Assembly (NCBI GenBank): GCA_001724025.1
Contig: MEDJ01000021.1
Location: forward strand, 183,412 to 247,411
DNA: 64,000 nt
From: Acidobacteria bacterium SCN 69-37
GTDB taxonomy: Bacteria; Acidobacteriota; Vicinamibacteria; Vicinamibacterales; SCN-69-37
Direction: 5' to 3'
In this document: positions 47,801-58,300 of the stretch, in pieces
Layout: each line of letters begins with the position of its first letter
How positions within the stretch are numbered: position 1 is the first letter of the stretch
Translations under genes and position numbers: made by a program
The notes under the pieces: model-generated
What the model saw: only the letters and a program-made list of their open reading frames with translations
What the model was told of the DNA's origin: nothing
Databases searched by the model: none

Positions 47801-50800
47801 TCTCGTAGTGCAGGGTGTCGCCGGGCGCGGGCAGTCGATCGCCGCGGAACGTCAGTTCGCACCCGAGCAGGCGATACACGCGCGTGTCCCTGTTGAGCGC
47901 GTCGACGCCGAGCCACGAAATCAGCAGGAGGTCGGCCTGGCCCGACTCGATCAGGATGCCCGGCGGCATGTGCGCCTGGTGCAGGTACCACGAATCGGCC
48001 CGCACGTCGGTCTCGGTCCAGATCGTGCCGCGGCCCATGCTGCCGGCCGCGCCCTCGATGCCGACCACGCGGTCGACGAGCAGCATCGGCGGTTCGGGCA
48101 GCCGGACCTGACGACGGTAGCCGTCCTGTCCGCTGAACGCCGGACCGAGCACCGTCGAGATCCGTCCGCCCGCGAGAATCTCGAGGGCTGCCCTGTCGAA
48201 CGTCGGACCTGCCGGTGTCGTGGGCGCCTGCCTGCGCGCGATCGCCTGGTCGTGTGCCGGCTCCTCTTCGCGAGGCGGCAGCGGCAGTGGTGGCTCCGCC
48301 ACCGCAACGGAGTGCGTCGTCGCCGGACACGTGACAGCCGGGGCGTCGATCGTCAACACCGGACTCGATACGCGCGCGACGGGTTGCAGGCGCTCGATCA
48401 GTCGCGCCTCGACGCCGACATAGCGCCGATAGGCGGTCGTCTGCTGTTCGATGAACTCGCGGTGCAGCCGCGTCACGTCCTCGACGATTCGTCGCCGACC
48501 CGCCATCGGCACGATCGCAACAACGGGCGGACGGGGCGGCTCGGGACGCCGCACGATCCGATTCGATCGCGCGACGCGCGGTAACGCGGGGGCCGGGGCC
48601 ATCACCTGCGCGGTCTCCGTGGTCACCGCATCCTCGCGCGCAGCACGCTCGCCGTCTGGTGCGAACGGCGGTTGACGCGTCGCGAATCGCAGCGGCAGCG
48701 CGTCTGACGGCGCGGGGCGTGTGCCGAAGACGCGCGCCAGTGCGGCCTCGGTCACATCCACACCTGCCACGTGCAGGCGCGCGACCGCGCAGGCTGTGCG
48801 AAGCCGCGGGGCCGTCGCCGGATCGTCGAGAGCGATCGCGACGTGCGCGCGATCGCCGAGGATCCTGCCGATCGCCCGTGTGACCGTGTCGCGCGGACCG
48901 AGTTCGAGGAACACGCGGATGCCGTCATCCCACGCGCGCCTGACTGTGCGAGGAAAATCGATCGGCGTGCGGGCCTGGACGGTGAGCGCCTCGGCCACCC
49001 GACTCTCCGTGGGCGTGTAGGGACCGTTGAACGCGTTCGCGTAGAACGCAATGCCGGGTGCGGAATGCGTTGGACGGGTGTGCACGCGACGCCAGGTGTC
49101 GGCAAAGGGCGCAAGTTCGGCGCAATGCACGACCATCGGATGCTTGAGATCGATGGCACGTCCCGGTCCGAGTTCCGCGATCACGCGGTCGCACGCGGCG
49201 CGGTCGCCGGCAATCACGCAGTCGTCCGGCGCGTTGACGATCGTCACCGTGGCGCGCACGCCCAGCCGGACGATGATCGCGCGCACCGTGTCCGGCGACG
49301 CCAGCACACGCCACGCCATCCAGTCCACGGGCGTCCCCGCCGGCAGGCCCCAGGCCTGCCGCGCGCTCTCGCACGGCCCGGTCAGGTGATGGCCGTACAT
49401 CCCGGACGCCTCCACATCGGCGATCAGGCCGCCGGGATCGCGCCAGACGCCGAATGCCACGAGCGCGTTCGTTTCGCCCGACGACAGTCCGATGGCCGCA
49501 TCCGGTCGAAGACCGAGCAGGTCGAGGCACAGCCGCGCGTGAATCTGCGACGTCAGCGTGCACGCACGCAGCTGATCGAACGGCGCCTCGATCGTGGGCC
49601 GGTCCAGGACGTCGACGGCCAGATCCGCGAGGTCCGGCACATGGACAGCCAGACACTCGGCCAGTTCGGGAAGAGAGGCGAGCAGTTCGCGGCCGGCACC
49701 GGCGTAGGCGGCCGCGGCCCCGGGAAACGCGAAGGCGACGCGTCCGCCCGTCGGACGTCGCGAGTACCAGACGCCCTCGCCCGCAGGCTCGTCTCCCGCC
49801 TCGATCTGCCGGCACACGCGCTCGACGGACGCCCGGAGCCGCACCTCGTCGTCGGCGACGATCGCGAGGCGCAGCGGCGCCCCGGGCAGGACGCGCGATC
49901 GCGAACCGTCCTCGCGCAACAGCCGCCCGAGATCACGCGCATCAGTGGCCCCGATGAGCACGACGATCGGCCCCGGACTCGGTGACGCCTGTCGATCGCC
50001 GGCGCGCACGGTGCACGTCGCCGTCTCGCCGTCGAAGGCCGACACGCGAACAATCAGACGCCGTTCGGACCGCGGCGCAATCCAGGGATGCGCGGCGGCG
50101 CGGGATGGCCGCATCGCACGCTCGCAGGCCAGCACGCCCGCGGCCAGGTGCAGCAGCCCCGACGCCGCGTGCGCGTGACCGAACCGTGACGTCACCAGAT
50201 CCGCCGCGTCGTCAAGCACGTGCGCCTGTCGATCGATCTCATCGTGTCCATCGATCGCATCCACATCGACGAGCGCGCGAACAGGCAGGCCGAGCGCGCG
50301 TGCGCGTACCTCCGTGGTCACGACCATCGCCACGGCCGCATCGCCGGGACGATGGCGTGTGCGCGGCAGCAGCGCCGTCGCAGCGGCCTCGTGCACGCGA
50401 TCGCCCGTCACCTCTGCGGCACCGACGATGACGGTGTCGACGTCACCGGCGGCGAGCGCCCGTGCTGCCAGCCGCAGCGCGGTCACGCCCGATAGTTCCT
50501 CCGCCGAGACCGTGTAGCCGAACGCGCGCGCGTCCACCTGCACGTTCAGCCTGTTCGCCGGCACGTTCGGCATCGTGCCGACGACGCCCGCAGTCGTCAG
50601 CGGCGGACAGAAATCGCCGCCGACGCGATCCGGTGCGCGCCAGCGCAGCCCGAAGCGCGTCACCTCGGGATCGCATCCCATGCCCACGATCACGCCTGTC
50701 CGACCCGGATCGACAGGCATGGTCGCCATGGCGGCGCACGCGGCCTCGAGCACGAGCGTCTGCTGCGGCAGGCTCGCCGCCAAATTACGCGGGGGGAAGC

Positions 50801-52307
50801 GCAGTCCGCGCGCGTCGATCTCCGCATGGTCGATGCGACAGGACGCCTGCGGATCGACGGGCGCGATCAGCCGCTGCCAGAAGGCCTCCTCGCCGTGCCC
50901 CGCGCCGGTGACGACGTGCATGGCGCAGACGGCGACCGTGCGCGATCCGGGTGGCGGCGACACGGCCACGACCGATCGGTGCGCACGCGACTGCCATTGC
51001 TCGATGACCGCGTGGGCGTTGCAGCCGCCGAACCCGAAGGCGCTGAGCCCGGCGCGACGAGGACCGTCGGTCTCCCATGATTCGGCCGTGCGCAGCGGGC
51101 GGAGCGGCGTGCCTGCAAACGCCGCAATCGGCTGATCGACGTGCAGCGTGGCCGGCCGCACCCGCGCGTGCATCGCCGCGATCACCTTGAGGAGTCCGGC
51201 CAGGCCCGCAGCCGTGATCAGGTGGCCGAGGTTCGATTTGAGTGACCCGATCGGCAGATCGCGCGCCGCGCCGAACACGGCCGCCGCACTCGCGACCTCG
51301 ACCGCGTCGCCGACACTCGTGCCCGTGGCATGACACTCCAGCAGCGAGACGGTCGCGGGATCGACTCCCGCCTGCGCGTACGCCGAGGTGATGGCCTCGA
51401 TCTGCCCGTCGACGTCGGGGGTCAGCAGGCCTCGGCGGGTCCCGTCGTTCGACACGCCGATCCCGCGAATGACGCCCAGCACCGGGTCACCGTCCCGCTC
51501 GGCGTCGTCGAGTCGCTTCAGCACGACACATGCCGCGCCCTCGGCAGGCAGCAGGCCATCGGCATCACGATGGAACGGCCGGCTCTGACCCGACGGACTG
51601 AGCGCCTGCAGTGCCGTGAATCCAATGTGCAGAAACAGGCTGTCGGCGTGGTTGACCGCTGCCGCCAGCATCAGATCGGCCTCGCCGTCGTGCAGCCTGT
51701 CGCATGCCAGCTTCAACGCGTAGAGCGATGACGCGCACGCCGCATCGAGCGCGAAGCCGCCCTGGCCGAGCGCCAGCGCGCGTGCGGCGAGTTGCGCCGG
51801 GTAGCCGGAGCTGAAGCGATTCTCGGGACGCGACGATCCCGCCACCGAGAGCCACGTGTCGAACGCGAACGCCGTGTGTCCGGCTGTCGGATATGACAGG
51901 TTGCCGACGACGAGGCCGGCCCGCGCGCGCGGAGCGATCGCGTACCCGCTGGACGCGAGCGCCTCGCGACCGCAGTGCAGCAGCCACAGGCACACGGGAT
52001 CAAGTCCGCTGAGCGACGCCGCGGACACGGCAAACCCCTCGGGGTTGAAGATGTCGTCGAAGCCGCTGACGTATCCGCCGCGATCGGACACCGTGCCGTC
52101 GCCCGACACGCTGCCGGGCCGGCGCAGGAACGCCGACGCCTCCGCGCCCCACGCCCCCGGCGGCGGCGACGTAATCAGATCGCGTCCCTCGACAACGGCC
52201 CGCCATAACGCGTCGGGTGAGAGCACGCCAGGCAGCACGCAGGCCTGCCCGATGATCGCGATGGGCGGGAATACCGGTCGCGGCGACGCCGCTCGGGCGT
52301 GCGGCAC
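44883..52307 (-). CDS. pfaC: PUFA synthase subunit: KS-CLF-AT-(hot-dog DH)x4-PlsC acyltransferase
   Basis: Giant protein of 2,474 residues with the layout of myxobacterial Pfa3 (a PfaC-type subunit plus acyltransferase). KS (~15-440): DAACASS (Cys ~191), His ~326 and ~362. Chain-length-factor-like second KS (~455-770): the active Cys is replaced (YTVSAEELSG, Glu in its place). AT (~855-1165): nucleophile motif GLSSGE instead of GHSxG. A proline-rich linker follows. Four FabA-like hot-dog units follow: unit 1 HQAHMPPG (~1443), unit 2 YQGHFTHDPCMPG (~1651), unit 3 YFDANASPTMP (catalytic His missing, ~1857) and unit 4 YFKAHFYQDP (~2041). A PlsC-like acyltransferase ends the protein (~2155-2400), with NHQTGVES (HX4E rather than HX4D) and EGTRS. 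The GTG start shares 1 nt with the pfaA stop. The terminal domain should place the finished acyl chain on a glycerolipid. Confidence 0.92.
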   Translation of the reverse strand: MPHARAASPRPVFPPIAIIGQACVLPGVLSPDALWRAVVEGRDLITSPPPGAWGAEASAFLRRPGSVSGDGTVSDRGGYVSGFDDIFNPEGFAVSAASLSGLDPVCLWLLHCGREALASSGYAIAPRARAGLVVGNLSYPTAGHTAFAFDTWLSVAGSSRPENRFSSGYPAQLAARALALGQGGFALDAACASSLYALKLACDRLHDGEADLMLAAAVNHADSLFLHIGFTALQALSPSGQSRPFHRDADGLLPAEGAACVVLKRLDDAERDGDPVLGVIRGIGVSNDGTRRGLLTPDVDGQIEAITSAYAQAGVDPATVSLLECHATGTSVGDAVEVASAAAVFGAARDLPIGSLKSNLGHLITAAGLAGLLKVIAAMHARVRPATLHVDQPIAAFAGTPLRPLRTAESWETDGPRRAGLSAFGFGGCNAHAVIEQWQSRAHRSVVAVSPPPGSRTVAVCAMHVVTGAGHGEEAFWQRLIAPVDPQASCRIDHAEIDARGLRFPPRNLAASLPQQTLVLEAACAAMATMPVDPGRTGVIVGMGCDPEVTRFGLRWRAPDRVGGDFCPPLTTAGVVGTMPNVPANRLNVQVDARAFGYTVSAEELSGVTALRLAARALAAGDVDTVIVGAAEVTGDRVHEAAATALLPRTRHRPGDAAVAMVVTTEVRARALGLPVRALVDVDAIDGHDEIDRQAHVLDDAADLVTSRFGHAHAASGLLHLAAGVLACERAMRPSRAAAHPWIAPRSERRLIVRVSAFDGETATCTVRAGDRQASPSPGPIVVLIGATDARDLGRLLREDGSRSRVLPGAPLRLAIVADDEVRLRASVERVCRQIEAGDEPAGEGVWYSRRPTGGRVAFAFPGAAAAYAGAGRELLASLPELAECLAVHVPDLADLAVDVLDRPTIEAPFDQLRACTLTSQIHARLCLDLLGLRPDAAIGLSSGETNALVAFGVWRDPGGLIADVEASGMYGHHLTGPCESARQAWGLPAGTPVDWMAWRVLASPDTVRAIIVRLGVRATVTIVNAPDDCVIAGDRAACDRVIAELGPGRAIDLKHPMVVHCAELAPFADTWRRVHTRPTHSAPGIAFYANAFNGPYTPTESRVAEALTVQARTPIDFPRTVRRAWDDGIRVFLELGPRDTVTRAIGRILGDRAHVAIALDDPATAPRLRTACAVARLHVAGVDVTEAALARVFGTRPAPSDALPLRFATRQPPFAPDGERAAREDAVTTETAQVMAPAPALPRVARSNRIVRRPEPPRPPVVAIVPMAGRRRIVEDVTRLHREFIEQQTTAYRRYVGVEARLIERLQPVARVSSPVLTIDAPAVTCPATTHSVAVAEPPLPLPPREEEPAHDQAIARRQAPTTPAGPTFDRAALEILAGGRISTVLGPAFSGQDGYRRQVRLPEPPMLLVDRVVGIEGAAGSMGRGTIWTETDVRADSWYLHQAHMPPGILIESGQADLLLISWLGVDALNRDTRVYRLLGCELTFRGDRLPAPGDTLHYEIHVDGHAQVGDVRLFFFHYDAWIGDRLWISVRNGQAGFFTDAELAESGGVLWDASTDTPAPGARLDPPPRPSVKRAFSRADLDAFVAGDAATCFGEGFEETASHQRTPTIASGRLRLIDEVTAFDPHGGPWGRGYLRAETDVPADAWFYQGHFTHDPCMPGTLMAEAAVQAQSFLLAALGFTIPRDGWRFEPVVDEAYTFVCRGQVIPDGAHRLTYEVFVEEIVDGDCPRVYAALLCRSDGFKVFHCRRLGMTIVPDWPLSTRQALVADTPVHVVDPTGPVRGDHAALLACAWGRPSDAFGPMYAAFDGARRAPRLPGPPYHFMTHVEHVTCPSGRVTEGGRVTARYDVPPDAWYFDANASPTMPMAVLMEVMLQPCGWLASYMGIAAHAPTDLRFRNLDGRQAVVVRHVPRGTSHLNTTATLTRFARAGETTLVFFSVEGRDDQGVVLAFDTSFGFFTDAALAGQTGLPEPSAPSADEGPPAIADVTMADLKTRAGWPALASAPLLMIDHVAAFWPAGGAAGLGRIRGRQQVHPDSWYFKAHFYQDPVQPGSLGIEALIQLLQVAMCLGGLHTGMRDPVFDPIASGAPLTWRYRGQVLPRHGVVDTEIAITCIDRQGDRVVCTARGSLWCDGLRIYELPDLAMALVDRGAAAAIELTPERVQAGWRRLLQVEAWPGEALMTALYRRFVRRVSFRDPAAFARVADRPALYLANHQTGVESILFGFALGGGLERRVVALAKDAHAQSWLGGLYAWLSAYPGVRLPRMALYVNREDRADMLGVMEDAGRLLREAETSLLVHVEGTRSTRAGTPVTRVSAVLFDLMAAAQAPIVPVRFLGGLPASGDGGRLEFPSGLGQQEIVIGSPIDVDDLRPLSLREKQRVVLDAINGLGDALDREVPQSSSPDVGARVARLAAEAGIDPVRAIVLDTVMHDTDAARVFAGVLDDAGRPRVPSTAMETWEQTFLAWVRGPRA

Positions 52308-55300
52308 TACGACACCTCGACGGCCGCCTGCACGGCAAACATCTCGACGCCGCCGATGGTCGCGACGATCTGACCGTCGCGCGTGGTGAGCATCAGTTCA
52401 CTCACCAGCTTGTCGGAGCCGGTCGTGCGGGACGTGAGCGTACAGCGAACCGGCCCGCGGCCATCAGCGCGACCGAACCAGCGCAGGCGCGCGACGCGCA
52501 TCGGCAGGAACGGGCGGCTCGTGCGATGGAATCCCCAGGCCGCCGCCAGCTGAAACGCGCCGTCGAGCGCGGCCGGATCGGTCATCCACGGCCCGCCAGG
52601 CCATCCCTGCTCGTCCACCCCGGCCACCGTGCAGACCGCCCCCGTCTCCGACAACGCATCGAGCGACCGCATCACCTGGAAGTCCGGACCATGAAACAGC
52701 GGGCCGTCGTACACACCGCGCGAATCCCACGGCCACGGCTGCCCGGCGGCCGGCCGAGCCTCGATGGCGGTCGGCTCCTGCGCGGCGGGCCGCAGATCGA
52801 CTGTCGCCGCGCAGTGCAGCCGCCCCTCGCGATCGGTCACGGAGACCGCCACGCTGTGCGGCGCGTCAGGCGTCGTCCGCGCCGTGACGAGGAAGCGCGA
52901 CACATCACCCTGCGCGAACGCGGGCAGCGCGAGCGGCCGCACAACGCTGAAGTCTCGCACCTCGCACGCGGCAGCCAGCGGATCGACGACACGCGCCAGC
53001 CGAAGCGCCCACTCCACGCCGAGCACCACGGGCACGACAGGGCGGCCACCGACGACATGATCTTTCAGATACGGGTGCGTGGCCGACGAGACGACGACTT
53101 CGGCGGTCCAGTTGCGCGCCTGGTTCAGGTCACCAGACCCCGCGATGACCTCGACCGCCTCGTCGCCACCGGTGAGTTCCCGCACCAGGAACGCCGCACC
53201 GGCATCGAGGTCGATGAGCGGCACGCCTCGCGTCGCGAACTGATCGCGCAGCAACGGCGTCACCATGCCGCCCTCCCAGGGGCCCCACGCGATCGACGAC
53301 ACGAGACAGTCGGGTCGTCGACGCGCTTCGCGACGCGCCACCTTGTTCAGGACCTCGTTGGCCACCGCGTAGTCGCTCTGCCCGATGTTCCCGACGCGCG
53401 CCGAGACCGACGAAAAGAGGCAGAGCCAGGCGAGCGAATCCTCGCGCGTCGCGTCGAGCAGGTGCGCCAGGCCGTCGAGCTTCGTGCCGAGGACGCGATC
53501 GATCTGTTCGTCGGTCTTGTCAGCGAGACGCTTGTCGGCGATGACACCCGCGGCGTGCAGCAGGCCGCCGATCGGGCCCCACTCGGCGCGCACATCGGCC
53601 AGGACCCGCGCGACGGCATCGCCTTCCCGAACGTCGACGGCCACGTACCGGACCTTGGCGCCCGCGGTCCGCAACGCGGCCATCGAGGCAGCGATCTCGC
53701 GCCAGGCCAGCAGCCCCGAGGCCTGCGCTGCAATCTCGCGCGGCGACAGGGACTCGCCCCGCTGCCGGGCGCGTTCGGCGAGCGCCGATCGAAGTGCGGC
53801 CTCGCCAGTGACGTCGGGCAGCGGATCGTTGTCGATCGGCTGCGTGCGGCCCAGCAGCACGAGACGCAGCCGTGCCTCGCGCGCCAGCGCCATCAGCACG
53901 TGCGCCGTGATCCCGCGCGCACCACCGGAGGCAACGACCACCTGGCCGTCGGCCAGCGCGTGTCGTCCCGACGCGGCCACCGGCGCTTCACGCGTGACGA
54001 CCACCACCCGTCGTCCCGGCTGCGGCAGTCCTACCTCGGTCGCCGGGCCGCCGAGCAGCAGTTCTTCGGCAATCAGATCCGCGAACGCGTCGTCCGACAG
54101 GCCCGCGCGCGCCACGTCGATCGCCTTGATGGCCACGTGCCCGTGCTCGGCCGCCAGTGTGCGGCCCAGTGCCGGCAGCCCGGCGCACCACGCCGCGTCG
54201 CCGGGATCGGCTTCCAGGCCGAATGTGCCGCCCGTGTCCTGCACCGTGACGAACACGGCCTCGTCTTCGGCACCAAAATGCCTGACGAACGTCCGCGCAC
54301 GTGCCAGTACGTCGGCGAGTAACCGCGTGGCATCGGCCTGTGTCGGCGCAGCCTCGATCGCATCGAGAACGATCAGGCCGCGGCTTGCTGCGGCCGGCTC
54401 GTCGCACGCCTGGGCGTCCACGCCACGCGCGCGCAACGCACGCACCACGGCGGTCCTGATCGATGGACTGCCGCCCGTCACGCTCACCGACATGCCGGCT
54501 GAAAGGCGCGGCATGGCCATCCCCGTCCGCGGCGCCGGCACGACAGTCAATCGACGACGCGTGATGACGGACGGGTCGATCACTCGCGCGGGCGTGACGA
54601 CGGGCGCAACAGCGACCGCCTGGACCGGATCGCTCGTGCGTGAGGCAAAGGCCACGATCGCGCCGAGCGTGCGCAGCGATCCGAGGTCGCCGGGACCAAT
54701 CTCCGGCAGGTCGGGCCGCCGTTCGCGGAACGCCGACAGAATCTCCACCTGCTTGATCGAGTCGATCCCGAGCTGTGCTTCGATCTCCATGTCCAGATCG
54801 AGCATCTCGATCGGGTAGCCCGTCTTGTCCGACACGATCGCGAGCAGCACCGCGCCGGCATCGTCGTGGCCGGCACTGTGGGCAACAAGACCACCGGACG
54901 ACGAGGCGACGGGCTGCGCCGGCGATGGCACATCGACAACGCCGGCATCGTCAACCAGTGCGGCAATCGCGCCGAGCGTGCGAAGCGAGGCCAACCGATG
55001 CGGCTCGATCTCGGGCAGGTCGGGCCGCCGCTCGCGGAACGCCGAGAGAATCTCGACCTGCTTGATCGAATCAATCCCGAGCTGCGCCTCGATCTCCATG
55101 TCGAGGTCGAGCATCTCGATCGGATAGCCCGTCTTCTCCGACACGACGGCGAGCAGCACGTCACGTGCACTCGCATTCACCGGCGCTGTCGCTGGCGCCA
55201 TCGACACGAATGCGACGGACGGGGCGGAGACATCGGACGCGCCGAGCGACGTCGGGGTCACGACAGCGCTCGCGCGTGGCGCGATCGGCTCGTCGATCGG

Positions 55301-58300
55301 CTGCACGGCTCGCATCGGGACCGGTGCGTTCGCTGCCGCGACGGGCGGCGGGGCCATCCAGGCGTCGGTCGGCGGAGGCGGTGCTGGTGGCGACAGCGGA
55401 TTGGCGATCGCGCCTGTCGACACGGCCCCCGCATCACGCACGCCGGTCAGCACGCGCTCGACCATGCCGAGGAAGCTCTGATGGCTCGCCGACATCTCCT
55501 GCTGAAAACGCCTGTGCGTTTCGGCCACCTGCACGACGAGCGCGGCCAGGTCCGATCCGCCCGATGTCGCGTCGACCGCGTCGACTGACGACAAAGGCAT
55601 TGGTGACGGCTGACGCACGGACGATGGATCGATGCGTGGTGTCGGTGGAGGAAACGATGCGGGCGTGTCGGGCATGAGTGCGTGCGAAACGTTAGGGGCG
55701 GGCAGCGCGCTCGCCCCACCGGGTGGCGGATACGGCTTGCCGTAGTTGACGCCGAGGACGTCGATCGAGGTGTCGGTGCGCACCGGCGCGTCGGAGTCGC
55801 GCGGTGGCGTGGCGCGGAACAGCCAGTCGTAGTCGAGCCGTCGCCCCAGGGCGGCGAGGCGCCCGATCGCCTCGAGCCAGGCGATCACGCCGTGACGCCT
55901 GCGCCTGTCGATCGCGATCGCGTGATACGGACGACCGTCGAGAATCTGGCCCACGAGTCGCGTCAGCACATCGCCGGGGCCAACCTCGATGAAGATCCGC
56001 ACACCGTCGTCATACAAGCGCGTGACGGCGTCGCGGAAGCGCACGGTCTCGGCAATCTGCCCGGCCAGCAGCGCGCGCTGGCGATCGGGATCGGCCGGAT
56101 AGGGCGCCGCGGTACTGTTGGCCACCACCGGAATCGCGGGCGGCTGGAACGGCACGGCCGCCAGCGCGGCTTCGAACGGTGCGCGACTGGACGCGACGAT
56201 CGGCGAATGAAAGGCCGAGCCGACAGCGAGACGCACGCTCGTCACGCCCTCGGAGGCGAGCACCGCGACGGCCGCGTCGATACTCGCGCGGGTCCCTGAC
56301 AGGATGACCTGCGCCGGTGCGTTGTCGTTGGCCACGACGAGATCGCTCTGCCACGACGCCAGTCGTCGATCGATCTCGACTCGCGCGAGCGGCACGGCAA
56401 TCATGGCGCCGTCGTGGCCCGCGGCCGCGTCGGCCATCAGGCGGCCGCGCCGATCGGCAATCGCCAGCGCCTGCGCCGCGTCGAAGACGCCCGCCGCATG
56501 CAGCGCCATCACTTCGCCAAAACTGTGACCGAGCGTACAGTCCGCGCGAAGGCCGACGGCGTCGAGCAGCGCCAGTTGCGCCAGGCTGGCCATCGCGATG
56601 GCCGGCTGCGCGTGTTCGAGCGCCGTCAGCGTCGCTTCCTGCGCGCGTCGATCGTCGTCGGTAAACGCCGGCGGCGGGCACACCACGCGATGGAGCGGCT
56701 GACCGTCTTGCGCCTTGACGGTGGCGGCCGCATCCCACGTTGCCCGGCACTCGTCGAAGGCCATGGCCAGGTCGGCGCCCATGTTCACGTACTGGCTGCC
56801 CTGCCCGGGAAACAGGAACGCCACGCGTCCCTCCGCTGCCAGTCCCTCTCCCCAGAACGCCCCAGGCATCGGTGTCGACGCCGGGACGTTCCGCTCGATC
56901 CGATCGAGGGCGGCTTCCAGCCTGACGCGCAGATCGGTCTCGTCCGACGCAACGATCGCGAGCCGATGCGGATCGTCAGGCTCGAACGACGTGCAGGCGT
57001 CCCTGGCGACCTGCGCCAGCGGGCTGTGCGACAGACGCCCGGCGACCGTGCGGATCCGCTCGGCCAGGGCCTGCGGGGACGACGACGAGAAGAGGACGAG
57101 TTCTGCGGGCAGATGACGGATGCGATCTGCCGCGAGCGGACCGCGATATTCCTCGAGTGTGACGTGGAAGTTGCTGCCGCCGAACCCGAACGCGCTCACC
57201 GACGCCCGCCGCGGATGATCGTCCGCCCTGATCCACGGCCGCGCCTGCGTGTTGAGGTAGAAGGGACTGTCGGAGAGACCGAGTCGCGGATTCGGCCGAT
57301 CGATCTTGATCGTCGGCGGCAGGATCCGGTGGTGCAGCGCGAGCACGGTCTTGATCAGGCCGGCTGATCCGGCAGCGGCCTTCGTGTGACCGATCTGTGA
57401 CTTCACCGATCCCAGCGCGCACCAGGGCTGGCTCGCTGTCACCGCGCCGTCCGGATCGAACACGCGGCGCAGCGACGCGACCTCTGCCGCATCACCCGCG
57501 ACCGTGCCGGTGCCGTGCGCTTCGACGAGTTCCACGGTCGACGGCGCGTACCCGGCCTGCGCGTAGGCGCGTTCGAGCGCCAGCGCCTGTCCCTGCGGTC
57601 GCGGCGCGTACACGCTCGTTGCGCGGCCGTCGGATGACGCCCCGAGCCCGCGGATGACGGCGTAGATGCGGTTGCCGTCGCGCTCGGCATCCTCCAGGCG
57701 TCTGAGCGCCAGCATGCCGACGCCCTCGCCGATGATCGTGCCATCGGCACGATCCGAGAAGGGCCGGCAGTCCCCCGTGGGCGAGAACGCGGGGGTCTTC
57801 GAGAAACACATGAACATCAGGATGTCGTTGAGCGCGTCGACACCCCCGGTGATCACCAGATCCGAATCGCCGCTCGTCAGCTCACGCAGCGACGCCTGCA
57901 GTGCCGAGAGCGAACTGGCGCACGCCGCGTCGGTGACGAAGTTCGCACCACCGAGATCGAAACGATTCGCGATGCGGCCCGCCACGACGTTGCCGAGCAG
58001 GCCCGGGAAACTCGCTTCGGACCACGGCACGAAGTTCGCGGCGATACGGTCCGCGATCGCCTGCACGCGGTCTTCCGGCAGGCCTTCCTCGCGCAGGCCC
58101 TTGACCCACGCCGGCCGCGAGAGCCGGCCCGAGTAGTGGCCCACGAGCTCCGTGGCCGACGCGACACCGAGGATGACGCTGGTCCGGTGACGATCGACGC
58201 GCGTCCCCGTGACGCGCTCGGCCTCGGCCAGCACCTGTTTCGCCACGACGAGTGCCAGAATCTGCGCCGTATCAGTGCTCGGCAACACCACGGGTGGCAG

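Noticed and set aside
54665..55150. CRISPR-like repeat
   Set aside because: Two copies only, coding and codon-periodic; they are tandem ACP domains.
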